NCBI RefSeq assembly: GCF_009834565.1
Contig: NZ_CP019428.1
Span: 6,386,001 to 6,450,000, forward strand
Source: Pseudomonas sp. R76
Lineage (GTDB): Bacteria; Pseudomonadota; Gammaproteobacteria; Pseudomonadales; Pseudomonadaceae
DNA: 64,000 nt
Reading direction: 5' to 3'
In this document: piece by piece, positions 1-7,699 of the stretch
Position numbering within the stretch: the stretch's first letter is position 1
Layout of the letters: each line of letters starts with the position of its first letter
Made by a program: the position numbers and the translations under genes
Notes under the pieces: model-generated
The model's database searches: none
What the model was told of the DNA's origin: nothing
Seen by the model: the letters and a program-made list of their open reading frames with translations, nothing else

Positions 1-1
1 G

Positions 2-346
2 ATTGCCGGTGGCGCGCTGCAAACCGCACGCAGCTACGGCAGCCGCCTGCTCGGCAAGATCAAGGGCCAACGCGAGCTGACCGTCGACGACAGCGTGCTG
101 CGCCTGCTCGCCTTGCGCCAACGCCAGTTGCTCAAGGCCCTGAACCTGCGCGGCCACGCGGCGATGCACAGCATCAAGGTCGACACGCCCCAGGACAAGA
201 CCTGGCGCGAAGGGAAACTGCCGGATGCGTTGCACAAAGCCCGTGCTCACCCACAATGGTCGTCGCTCAACCCGCACGCCAAATTGAGCCAGGCTGAGCG
301 CCAGGAACAGGTCGAGGCACTGGCAACCCGCCTGGACGACGCGTAA
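2..346 (+). CDS. C-terminal end of an unidentified protein (partial)
   Basis: An open frame enters from the left edge and ends at a TAA at 344-346, giving the last 114 residues. The visible part is rich in Arg, Gln, Ala and Leu and looks helical, with a short Gly/Ala stretch at the window edge (IAGGALQTARS). It has no signal peptide, membrane segment or catalytic motif that I recognise. Codon use is typical of the neighbours, with GC-rich third positions, so I take it as a real gene cut by the window. It converges on the EF-hand-like gene, leaving only 5 bases between the two stop codons. I do not assign a function; the missing N-terminal part would decide the family. Confidence 0.6.
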   Translation: MAGGALQTARSYGSRLLGKIKGQRELTVDDSVLRLLALRQRQLLKALNLRGHAAMHSIKVDTPQDKTWREGKLPDALHKARAHPQWSSLNPHAKLSQAERQEQVEALATRLDDA

Positions 347-351
347 CGCCG

Positions 352-897
352 TTAAACCTCATACCAAGCCAAGGCCAGGAATGCGGTGCAGAGCGAGCGA
401 ATCAATTCCTTATCGGCTTGGTCAGCCACCCCGTTGCGGTCGACATCACTGCTGGTAAACGACTCCAACACCCCATCGCCATCGCCGTCATAGGCGGCGG
501 CTTTGTAGATCAGCGACGCTCTGCCTCTTGGCGCAATGCTTTCATAAAAGTCGAGCTTTACCGCGTTCGGCCGTTGGTTTTTGCTGAAATGATCGACATA
601 GAGGGTCAGTGCGCGCTGCGAATGGCCCTTTGAGTTAAACCAGTTGAGCTTGAAGAAGCTGTTGGCGAAGGCCTCAAGCTGACGTTTATCCACGTCCAAC
701 GCTTCAGGGTGGGCATCGGGTTTCGGATCTGCCAGCCGCAAAAAATCTACCTCACCCTTACCCGTCGTATCCACACCGATGAACTCGTGGATCATTTCAT
801 CCGGGCAGTCAGCATGATGCTGGTAAAACTGCAAAATAACCGTATCAGCAGGGCCGTGGCAGCCCTTGGCGTGGGCGGTGGCTTTCAAGTAACGCAT
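352..897 (-). CDS. EF-hand-like calcium-binding protein, hypothetical
   Basis: This encodes 181 residues. Near the C-terminus are two acidic loops of EF-hand/dockerin type: D137-G-D139-G-D141-G-V-L-E145, and D151-V-D153-R-N155-G-V-A-D159. The spacing of acidic side chains is what a Ca2+ loop needs. There is no signal peptide, so the protein is probably cytoplasmic or leaves by a route that needs no N-terminal signal. The ATG at 897 follows a strong AAGGAG Shine-Dalgarno. The rest of the sequence (residues 1-130) matches no family I know. Calcium binding is inferred from the loops alone. The gene stands alone between the partial gene on the left and the phosphonate cluster. Confidence 0.6.
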   Translation of the reverse strand: MRYLKATAHAKGCHGPADTVILQFYQHHADCPDEMIHEFIGVDTTGKGEVDFLRLADPKPDAHPEALDVDKRQLEAFANSFFKLNWFNSKGHSQRALTLYVDHFSKNQRPNAVKLDFYESIAPRGRASLIYKAAAYDGDGDGVLESFTSSDVDRNGVADQADKELIRSLCTAFLALAWYEV

Positions 898-989
898 CAG
901 CGTTGCTCCTTAGAGTTAAGAAGCAAGCACCTTAGTGATCTGCCAACCCTGGCTCTAGGCGCTGCGTCTGCGTGTTGCGTAAGGCTTGT

Positions 990-1544
990 CTACACTGCCA
1001 GTAGCCGCGCAGCCTTGGCCTTGAGCAGTTGCAAGTCCAGCACCGGCACCTGCATTTCCTTGGCCTGTTCATCCCAGTGACGCATGCGCAGGCTGACCTG
1101 GCAGAGCGGGTCTTGCTCAAAAGCCTGGGCCTCTTCAGCGCTCATCACGCCGCCTTGATACCCCAGCGTGCGACGGCTGGCTTCACTCAACCGAGCGTAA
1201 TACTCCGGCTGGCTGAAGGTCAGGTAACGCTTGGCTTGCACGTGATACTCCACCAGCCTGGCCATGCGCTCGCTGAAGCCTGCGCGGCGCAAGTAGTCCG
1301 CGCCCAACCGTTCGTGGCTGACCACGCCATAACCACCCATGTTCTCCCCGCCGTGACCGCAGAGGTGGCCGATGTCGTGGAAAAACGCCGCCAGCACCAC
1401 TTCATCATCAAAGCCTTCAGCCATCGCCAGCTGTGCGGCCTGGGACATGTGTTCGATCTGCGACACCGGCTCGCCGATGTAATCCGCCGTGCCGTGCTGC
1501 TCATACAAACCGAAGATTTCGGCTATCGCCTGTTCCGGGGTCAT
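990..1544 (-). CDS. HD-domain oxygenase of the PhnZ / phosphonate-associated HDIG family
   Basis: This is a 184-residue HD-domain protein. The family includes PhnZ, a mixed-valence di-iron oxygenase that cleaves the C-P bond of 1-hydroxy-2-aminoethylphosphonate to glycine and phosphate. Visible residues: D21-Y22-I-G-E25, matching the Tyr/Glu pair near the PhnZ active site; H32; H56-D57 (FFHDIGH); H77 (SHERLG); H101; and a late RHWDE Asp. The whole metal set therefore looks intact. The ATG at 1544 overlaps the TGA of the upstream FAD oxidase (ATGA), so the two are translationally coupled. The usual partner PhnY, which makes the hydroxylated substrate, is not in the window. The family call is firm; the exact substrate is inference. 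Confidence 0.85.
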   Translation of the reverse strand: MTPEQAIAEIFGLYEQHGTADYIGEPVSQIEHMSQAAQLAMAEGFDDEVVLAAFFHDIGHLCGHGGENMGGYGVVSHERLGADYLRRAGFSERMARLVEYHVQAKRYLTFSQPEYYARLSEASRRTLGYQGGVMSAEEAQAFEQDPLCQVSLRMRHWDEQAKEMQVPVLDLQLLKAKAARLLAV

Positions 1545-2671
1545 GTTTGCGCGCCCCACAATGCGCTGATATTTCGCTCGGCCAGTGCCGGCCCCACACT
1601 CATGCCTACACCACTGTGCATCAATGCTGAGCTCACGCCCGGTGCCGCACGCAGGAATGAAAACGGCGCCGGCCCGCGTGAGCCGTACACGCCTTGCCAG
1701 CGCTCCACCACCTGGATCTTGCAGCCCAGGGTTTGCTCGGCCAGTTCGATCAACCAGTCATCAATCTGCTCGGCGTTGAACGGCGAGGCATCGCTGCCGT
1801 AGTCGTGGGAGTCGCCGATGATCAGTTCGCCATGGGGCGTCGGGCTGATCAGCAGGTGAATGCCGTGTTCATGCAAGTGCGGCGCTTCACGCAGGATCTG
1901 CGCCTGCACCGGCGCAGCTTCCGGCAGGTCGGCAAAGGCGCCGTAATGCACGCAACTCAAGCCCGTGAGCAAGGCGTGTTGCAGGTTCAGATTGATCGCG
2001 GGCCGCGCACGCAGCATTTGCAGGCGGCAGATACTCGGGTTGAGTGCGGCAATTGATTCGGCCAGCAGGGTTTGGTAATCATGGCCGGAGCAGACGATGA
2101 TCTGCTCGCCACGAAAGCTGCCTGCCGTGCTGTGCAGTTGGCCCGGTTCGACGTCGCGTACCAACGTGGAGAAGTGAAACTCCACCTTCAATTCACGGCG
2201 AAGGTAGTTGATCAGCGCCGGGATCGCTTCGCGCGAATACAGCTGTTGATCATCCTTGCCGTGCAGCGCCGCGCGGTGATGACGGAACTGGCCGCCATAC
2301 AAGTCCCGCAGCGCCGCGCCTTGCAGCAGCTCGACGTTGTAGCCGTACGCCTGGGCGCGAGCGGCGCAAAAAACTTCCAACAAATGTTCTTCCGCCTCCG
2401 TACGGGCAAACAGGTACGAGCCATTGCGCTTGAGCTGCAAGCCGGCTACTTGCGCCCAGTCCCGCCAGATATCACGGCTTTCCCGGGCCAGGTCGTGCAT
2501 CGGCCCTGGCGGTTGGCCGGTGACCAGTGCCTGGCCAAAGTTGCGCACCGAGGCGCCCAGCGGCGTGGCGCTGCGCTCGAAGACTTTGACCTTGAGGCCG
2601 CGTTTGGCGGCGGCGTAGGCGTGGGACAGGCCGAGGATGCCGGCGCCGATGACTAAGAGATCACTACTCAT
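1541..2671 (-). CDS. FAD-dependent amine oxidoreductase of phosphonate clusters (DAO family)
   Basis: 376 residues with an N-terminal Rossmann FAD site (GAGILG, residues 9-14) and the overall layout of D-amino-acid/glycine oxidases. A glycine-rich C-terminal segment (HSGVGMSVGP) probably completes the FAD site. It resembles the FAD oxidoreductases that recur in 2-aminoethylphosphonate (AEP) clusters; members of that group have been reported to oxidise N-methylated AEP. It sits between the transporter genes and the PhnZ-like gene on the same strand, so it probably processes the imported phosphonate before C-P cleavage. The ATG at 2671 has a GAGGAA ribosome site. A REP doublet lies between it and the binding-protein gene upstream and may alter mRNA levels. 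The family is solid; the substrate is inferred. Confidence 0.82.
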   Translation of the reverse strand: MSSDLLVIGAGILGLSHAYAAAKRGLKVKVFERSATPLGASVRNFGQALVTGQPPGPMHDLARESRDIWRDWAQVAGLQLKRNGSYLFARTEAEEHLLEVFCAARAQAYGYNVELLQGAALRDLYGGQFRHHRAALHGKDDQQLYSREAIPALINYLRRELKVEFHFSTLVRDVEPGQLHSTAGSFRGEQIIVCSGHDYQTLLAESIAALNPSICRLQMLRARPAINLNLQHALLTGLSCVHYGAFADLPEAAPVQAQILREAPHLHEHGIHLLISPTPHGELIIGDSHDYGSDASPFNAEQIDDWLIELAEQTLGCKIQVVERWQGVYGSRGPAPFSFLRAAPGVSSALMHSGVGMSVGPALAERNISALWGAQT

Positions 2672-2680
2672 GCGTTCCTC

Positions 2681-2792
2681 TCGTTCCCACGCTCCGCGTG
2701 GGAATGCATCCGGTGACGCTCTGCGTCACGACGTTCAAGAGCGGACGCGGAGCGTCCAGGGCAGCATTCCCACGCGGAGCGCGGGAACGATC
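2681..2792. repeat. REP-type palindromic doublet, family A
   Basis: Two inverted copies of the cgttcccacgctccgcgtgg-type arm face each other, with a second internal hairpin (gacgctctgcgtcac). It lies inside the phosphonate operon, between the FAD oxidase and the binding-protein genes. Confidence 0.85.
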
Positions 2793-2794
2793 AA

Positions 2795-3808
2795 TCACTG
2801 TTTTTCCGACTTACCGTCATAGCGCTTGCGCCACTCGGTCAGGATGCTGTCGCGGTTTTTCGAGGCCCAGGCGAAGTCGTTCTTGATCAGGCGCTGCTCG
2901 TAGTCGGCCGGCAATTCAGTCTGCGGCTTGGCGATACCCGGCTGCGCGAGCACGGCAAAGTTGTCTTTGTAGAGGTCCATCGCCGCAGCGCTGGCGGAGA
3001 AATCAGCGAGCTTTTTAGCCGCGTCGGCGTGGGCAGTGCCCTTGATCACTGCTGTCGCTTCGATGTCCCAGCCCAGGCCTTCTTTGGGCAGGATGATGTC
3101 CAGCGGCGCGCCCTGGCGTTTCAGCTGAACCGCCGGGTATTCAAACGAAATGCCAATCGGGAATTCACCCGAAGCCGCCAGCTTGCACGGCTTGGAGCCG
3201 GAGTGAACGTACTGGCCGATGTTCTGGTGCAGGTCGTCCATGTACTGCCAGCCCTGCTTCTCGCCGAAGGTTTGCAACCAGGCGCTGACATCCAGGAAAC
3301 CGGTGCCGGACGAAGCCGGGTTGGGCATCACGATTTTGCCTTTGTACTCAGGCTTGGTCAGGTCCTGCCAGCTCACCGGCTTGGTCAGGCCTTGTTTCTC
3401 GGCTTCGACGGTGTTGAAGCAGATGGTCGCGGCCCATACGTCCATGCCGACCCACGCCGGTGGGTTGGCGGCGTCGCGGTAGTTTTTGCCGATCTTGTCC
3501 AAATCCTTTGGCGCGTAGTTATCCAGCATGCCTTGCTGATCGAGAATCGCCAGGCTCGAGGCGGCCAGGCCCCACACCACGTCAGCTTGCGGGCGATCTT
3601 TCTCGGCCAGCAGCTTGGCGGTGATGATGCCGGTGGAGTCGCGAACCCATTTGATCTCCACATCGGGGTTGGCTTTCTCGAAAGCCTGTTTATAAGTCTT
3701 CAACTGCTCGGCTTCGAGGGCCGTGTACACGGTCAGCTCGGTCTTGGCGAAGGCATTCAGGCTGAATGCAGTGAGTACCGCAGCGACCAGCGCCAGGGGC
3801 TTGAACAT
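2795..3808 (-). CDS. Periplasmic 2-aminoethylphosphonate-type ABC transporter binding protein
   Basis: 337 residues. A signal peptide (MFKPLALVAAVLTAFSLNAFA) is followed by the iron/AEP-type binding-protein fold beginning TELTVYTALEAEQ. This matches the PhnS-like proteins found with the PhnT/PhnU type AEP importer. The ATG at 3808 is chosen over the longer open frame because GGAGGT lies just before it and the signal peptide then starts cleanly. Upstream are the permease and ATPase genes, downstream the FAD oxidase, all on the same strand. A related Fe3+-binding role is possible for the fold, but the neighbours favour a phosphonate ligand. Confidence 0.85.
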   Translation of the reverse strand: MFKPLALVAAVLTAFSLNAFAKTELTVYTALEAEQLKTYKQAFEKANPDVEIKWVRDSTGIITAKLLAEKDRPQADVVWGLAASSLAILDQQGMLDNYAPKDLDKIGKNYRDAANPPAWVGMDVWAATICFNTVEAEKQGLTKPVSWQDLTKPEYKGKIVMPNPASSGTGFLDVSAWLQTFGEKQGWQYMDDLHQNIGQYVHSGSKPCKLAASGEFPIGISFEYPAVQLKRQGAPLDIILPKEGLGWDIEATAVIKGTAHADAAKKLADFSASAAAMDLYKDNFAVLAQPGIAKPQTELPADYEQRLIKNDFAWASKNRDSILTEWRKRYDGKSEKQ

Positions 3809-3830
3809 GGAACACCTCCTACAAGGACGA

Positions 3831-5537
3831 TTATTGGCCGGGCGCGGTCTGGCGCCAGGCTTGGGAGCGGCGCAGCGCGCCACGTGAGGCCCACGCCAGC
3901 AGCAGCGAGACGCCGGCTGAGGTGAACAGGATCAGGGTCGACATGGCCGCAGCGCCGCCCACATTGCCGGCGTCGTCCATGTTCAACACGGCGACGGCGG
4001 CGAGGATGGTGTCGGGGCTGTAGAGGAAGATCGCGGCGGACACGGTGGTCATCGCCGACACAAACAGGTAGCGCACGATGTCCAGCAGCGCGGGCAGGCA
4101 GATCGGCACTGTCACGCGCAAGTAATGGCGATACAACGGCGCCTTGAGGGACAGCGCGGCGGCTTCGAACTCACTGTCCAACTGGCGCAGCGCCGTGGTC
4201 GCGGTCATCTGCGCAGTGGTCAAATAGTGCGCAATGGTGCACACCACCAGTAACGTCATGGTTCCGTAGAACACATGCAGCGGGTTGCCGTTGAGGTTGA
4301 AAAAGAACACGTAGCCCAGGCCCAGCACCAAACCCGGAACGGCCATCGGCACAAAGCTGAGCATGCGCAGCGCCAGGTTCAGGCCCTTCTGGGTCTTGGT
4401 TTTTTCCATCAGGTAGGCGCCGGTGAAGATCAGTACGCTGCCGATCAGTGCCGTGCACAGGGCCATGGTCAGGCTGTTGCGATAGGCCAGCCAGCCGCCG
4501 CCCGCCGTGTCTTCGAATTGATAGTGGTTGAGCGACAGCGACAGGTTGTACGGCCAGAACTTCACCAGCGACGAGTACACCGCCATGCCGAACACCAGCA
4601 GCAACACTGCGCAAATCAGCAGCACGATGGCCAGGTAGCAGCCATCACGCAGTCGCGACGGTGCCGGTTGAAATACCTGGGCGCGGCCGCTCATGGAATC
4701 ACCGTGACGGCGACGCAACCACGCATCGACGCCAAAGCTGAACAGCGCCGGCAGCAGCAGGACCATGCCGATCAACGCGCCGCGACCGAACTGTTGCTGG
4801 CCGACCACCGCCTTGTAGGCTTCCAGCGCCAGCACTTGGTAATCGCCACCCACCACCACGGGCACGCCGAAGTCGGTGATGGTCAGGGTGAACACCAGGC
4901 AAAACGCCGCGAACACGGCTTGGCGCGTGGCGGGCCAAGTAATGCTGCGAAACGCTCGCGCAGGGCTGGCGCCCATGCTCGATGCCGCATCAAAAAGTCG
5001 CGCATCCGCCAGCGACAGCGCCGACAGCAGAATCATCAACGCGTGTGGGAAGGTGTAGATCACCTCGCCCAGAACAATGCCCCAGAAGCCGTAAATATTG
5101 TCCGAGAGCAGCCCGCGCAACATGCCCTGATTACCGAACAAGTACACCAGCGCAATGCCCGGCAGCATCGACGGCGCCATCAATGGCAACAGTGACAGGC
5201 CGCGCCAGATCGCCTTGCCGGGAATCAGCGTGCGTTGCAGGGCGTAGGCAAACAGGTAGGCCAGCGGTACGACGATGGCCGCCACGCTGAGGGAAACTTT
5301 CAGGCTATTGCCCAGCAGCCAGTGGAAGTTGGCACTGGTCAGCAGTTCTCGCGCCGCGACCAGCCCACCGCCCTGCCCGGCCTCGCTGCTGAAACCACGC
5401 CAGAAGATCGCCAGTAACGGCAGCAATACGGCGATGCCCAACAGCACCAGCCACAGCAGTTTGCCGCCGAGCACAAAAAGGCGGTCGCCATGTTCGGCGC
5501 GGGAGACTTGGCGCGGCAATGTCATCACAGTCGCCAT
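3831..5537 (-). CDS. ABC permease with two fused membrane domains, AEP-type
   Basis: 568 residues, about twice a normal permease subunit. Two homologous membrane halves each carry a BPD-type loop (ASSMGASPARAFRSITWP near residues 190-210, and AALSLKAPLYRHYLRVTVP in the second half). This is the fused form known for one class of phosphonate importers and for FbpB-like systems. The ATG at 5537 starts one base after the TGA of the ATPase gene; a longer open frame extends back inside that gene but in the wrong frame. A second possible start lies at 5525. It works with the ATPase and binding protein on either side. Confidence 0.85.
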   Translation of the reverse strand: MATVMTLPRQVSRAEHGDRLFVLGGKLLWLVLLGIAVLLPLLAIFWRGFSSEAGQGGGLVAARELLTSANFHWLLGNSLKVSLSVAAIVVPLAYLFAYALQRTLIPGKAIWRGLSLLPLMAPSMLPGIALVYLFGNQGMLRGLLSDNIYGFWGIVLGEVIYTFPHALMILLSALSLADARLFDAASSMGASPARAFRSITWPATRQAVFAAFCLVFTLTITDFGVPVVVGGDYQVLALEAYKAVVGQQQFGRGALIGMVLLLPALFSFGVDAWLRRRHGDSMSGRAQVFQPAPSRLRDGCYLAIVLLICAVLLLVFGMAVYSSLVKFWPYNLSLSLNHYQFEDTAGGGWLAYRNSLTMALCTALIGSVLIFTGAYLMEKTKTQKGLNLALRMLSFVPMAVPGLVLGLGYVFFFNLNGNPLHVFYGTMTLLVVCTIAHYLTTAQMTATTALRQLDSEFEAAALSLKAPLYRHYLRVTVPICLPALLDIVRYLFVSAMTTVSAAIFLYSPDTILAAVAVLNMDDAGNVGGAAAMSTLILFTSAGVSLLLAWASRGALRRSQAWRQTAPGQ

Positions 5538-5538
5538 C

Positions 5539-6603
5539 TCAGGCAAACACCTGCAGGCTGCGCGGCGGCAAGGCCACCCAGATGTCCTGGGCGCCCAGGC
5601 GCGGCATGGCTTCCGGGGCCAATTCGGCCAGCAACGGGTGGCCGGGCAGTTGCTCCAGTTCAAAGCTCATGCGGCAGCGGTTGCCGAGGAACGTGATCTC
5701 GCGGACCTTGGCCGGGAACAGGTTTTCTTCATGCACCGGCGGGTTGACGCTGATGGCTTCCGGGCGGCAGAACAGGCGCCCGGACTTGGCCACGCCGGCA
5801 TCGTCGGCCAAGCGCATGTTCATGCCGCCGACCTGGGCGTGGCTGGCGCTGTTGCGGCTGAACGGCAGCCAATTGCCCTGGCCGACAAACTCCGCCACAA
5901 ACGGCGTGGCCGGGCGGTCGTAGATTTGCTGGGGCGTGGCGTATTGCTCGACCTTGCCGTTGTTCATCACGGCAATACGGTCGGCCATCAACATAGCCTC
6001 GTCCTGGTTGTGGGTGACCATCAACGTGGTGATGCCCAGGCGCCGTTGCAGCTGGCGCAGCTCGGTGCAAAGGTGCTCGCGGACGCGGGCATCGAGGGCC
6101 GACATCGGCTCGTCGAGCAATAACAATGAAGGCGCCGGGGCCAAGGCGCGAGCCAGGGCAACGCGTTGTTGTTGGCCGCCGGAGAGCTGGCCGGGGAATT
6201 TCTTTTCGCTGCCAACCAGGCCGACCAGTTCGAGCATCTGGCCAACACGCTTGCGCACTTCATCGCGGCCACTGCCGGTGAGGCCGTAGCCGATGTTGGC
6301 TTCAACGGTCAGGTTGGGAAACAGCGCGTAGGACTGGAACAGAATGCCGTAGTCCCGGGCCTGCGGTGGCAGTAGAGACACATCACGGTTACCCAGGCGC
6401 AATTCACCGCTGTCCTGGCGTTCCAGGCCGGCGATACAGCGCAGCAAGGTGGTTTTGCCGCAACCGGACGGGCCCAGCAGGCACACCAGCTCGCCGGCGG
6501 CGACGTCCAGGGACACATTGTCCAGCGCGGTAAAGGCGCCGAAGCGTTTCTGGATACCGCGCACCGTCATAGGCGCGCCGGGGTTGGTCAGGGCTGTGTT
6601 CAT
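5539..6603 (-). CDS. ABC transporter ATPase, AEP-type (PhnT-like)
   Basis: 354 residues. Walker A is GPSGCGKT (44-51), the Q-loop is ILFQSY, the signature is LSGGQQQR (from 140), Walker B is LLLLDEP (160-166), and the switch is MVTHNQ. A C-terminal TOBE-like regulatory region follows residue 240, as in CUT1 and Fe3+/phosphonate importers. It energises the fused permease encoded directly downstream. It is the first transporter gene of the operon; the LysR gene and a REP doublet precede it. Confidence 0.88.
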   Translation of the reverse strand: MNTALTNPGAPMTVRGIQKRFGAFTALDNVSLDVAAGELVCLLGPSGCGKTTLLRCIAGLERQDSGELRLGNRDVSLLPPQARDYGILFQSYALFPNLTVEANIGYGLTGSGRDEVRKRVGQMLELVGLVGSEKKFPGQLSGGQQQRVALARALAPAPSLLLLDEPMSALDARVREHLCTELRQLQRRLGITTLMVTHNQDEAMLMADRIAVMNNGKVEQYATPQQIYDRPATPFVAEFVGQGNWLPFSRNSASHAQVGGMNMRLADDAGVAKSGRLFCRPEAISVNPPVHEENLFPAKVREITFLGNRCRMSFELEQLPGHPLLAELAPEAMPRLGAQDIWVALPPRSLQVFA

Positions 6604-6713
6604 GGAGGCACCTCATCAAACTGATGAAGGCCATGCTAGGGGGGCAATGCTTCCCGGATGTGGCAGGAAGGCAAAAGGCGGTGATAGTGGTATTGGTGGA
6701 TTTTGGTGTAACC

Positions 6714-6815
6714 GATCGTTCCCACGCTCTGCGTGGGAACGCATCTTGTAACGCTCCGCGTTACGGGACGCGGAGCGTCCTGGGCGGCATTCCCACGCGG
6801 AGCGTGGGAACGATC
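6714..6815. repeat. REP-type palindromic doublet, family A
   Basis: Facing cgttcccacgctctgcgtgg and ccacgcggagcgtgggaacg arms with the inner gacgcggagcgtc hairpin. It lies between the LysR gene and the transporter genes. Confidence 0.85.
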
Positions 6816-6819
6816 AGCC

Positions 6820-7683
6820 TCAGAGGGGCGACATTTCCTGCGCCAACCCAAGAAAAGCCGCAGGCAACCGCGCGCCTTTTCTCTCCTTGAGGCAGTACAA
6901 ATACTCCGCAATCTGCGGCGCATTCTCGATGGTCAGCACCCGCAACTGCGGGTCATGGGGCACTTCCTGGCGGGCAATGATGCTGATGCCGATGTTGCGC
7001 AGCACCGCTTCGCGAATCGACTCACGGCTGCCGATCTCCAGCAACGGCCCATAACTCACACCAGCGCCCTGCAGCATTTCTTCGGTCAGCCGCCGGGTGG
7101 TGGAGCCGACTTCACGCATCAATAGCGTGTGCCCGGCCAACGCATTGAGCGGCACGTGATCGAGCTTGGCCAACGGGTGATTACGGTGCACTGCCAGCAC
7201 CAGCGGATCGGTGCCGAGTACGCGGCGAATCAGGCGCGGGTCTTCGAGCAATTGTGAGGACGCGGCAACATCGACGCGGTAGTCGTCCAGCGCTTCAAGC
7301 ACCTGCTGGGAGTTGCCGATTTCCACCGACACGTCCACTTGAGGCAGACGTTCGCGGAAGGCTTTGACCAGGTCGAGGATGTAATAAGGCGCCGTTGCGG
7401 CAATCCTCAAGGCACCTTGGACCTGGCCGTTGTTGCGCAGGAAAAACTCGATATCGGCTTCCTGCTGCAACAGCGCCTTGACCATCGGCAGCAGGCGCGC
7501 GCCGTCGTCGCTGACGGTGAGGCGGCGACCGCCACGGTAGAACAGCTCAACGCCGTACTGGCTTTCCAGGTTGCGAATCTGGGTGGTGACCGTGGGCTGG
7601 CTCAGGCCGAGCTTCTTCGCCGCCTGGGTAATGCTGCCCAGGCGGGCGACCATAAAAAACGCCTTCAGCTCGGCACTCAGCAC
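6820..7683 (-). CDS. LysR-family regulator of the phosphonate cluster
   Basis: 287 residues. The N-terminal winged helix-turn-helix (residues 1-60, with GSITQAAKKLGLSQPTVTTQ) is followed by the LysR effector domain. It fits the LysR group that accompanies AEP transport and degradation genes. Translation probably starts at a GTG (7683) behind GAGAGG. The gene is co-directional with and upstream of the transporter genes, so it probably controls them. It begins only 16 bases after the cadA stop, so read-through from the metal-inducible cadA promoter into this regulator is possible. Confidence 0.85.
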   Translation of the reverse strand: MLSAELKAFFMVARLGSITQAAKKLGLSQPTVTTQIRNLESQYGVELFYRGGRRLTVSDDGARLLPMVKALLQQEADIEFFLRNNGQVQGALRIAATAPYYILDLVKAFRERLPQVDVSVEIGNSQQVLEALDDYRVDVAASSQLLEDPRLIRRVLGTDPLVLAVHRNHPLAKLDHVPLNALAGHTLLMREVGSTTRRLTEEMLQGAGVSYGPLLEIGSRESIREAVLRNIGISIIARQEVPHDPQLRVLTIENAPQIAEYLYCLKERKGARLPAAFLGLAQEMSPL

Positions 7684-7699
7684 ACCACCCTCTCATCAT

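Noticed and set aside
990-1544. HD protein considered as a cyclic-nucleotide or dNTP phosphohydrolase
   Set aside because: The DYIGE motif, the other conserved residues and the phosphonate neighbours point to the PhnZ branch.
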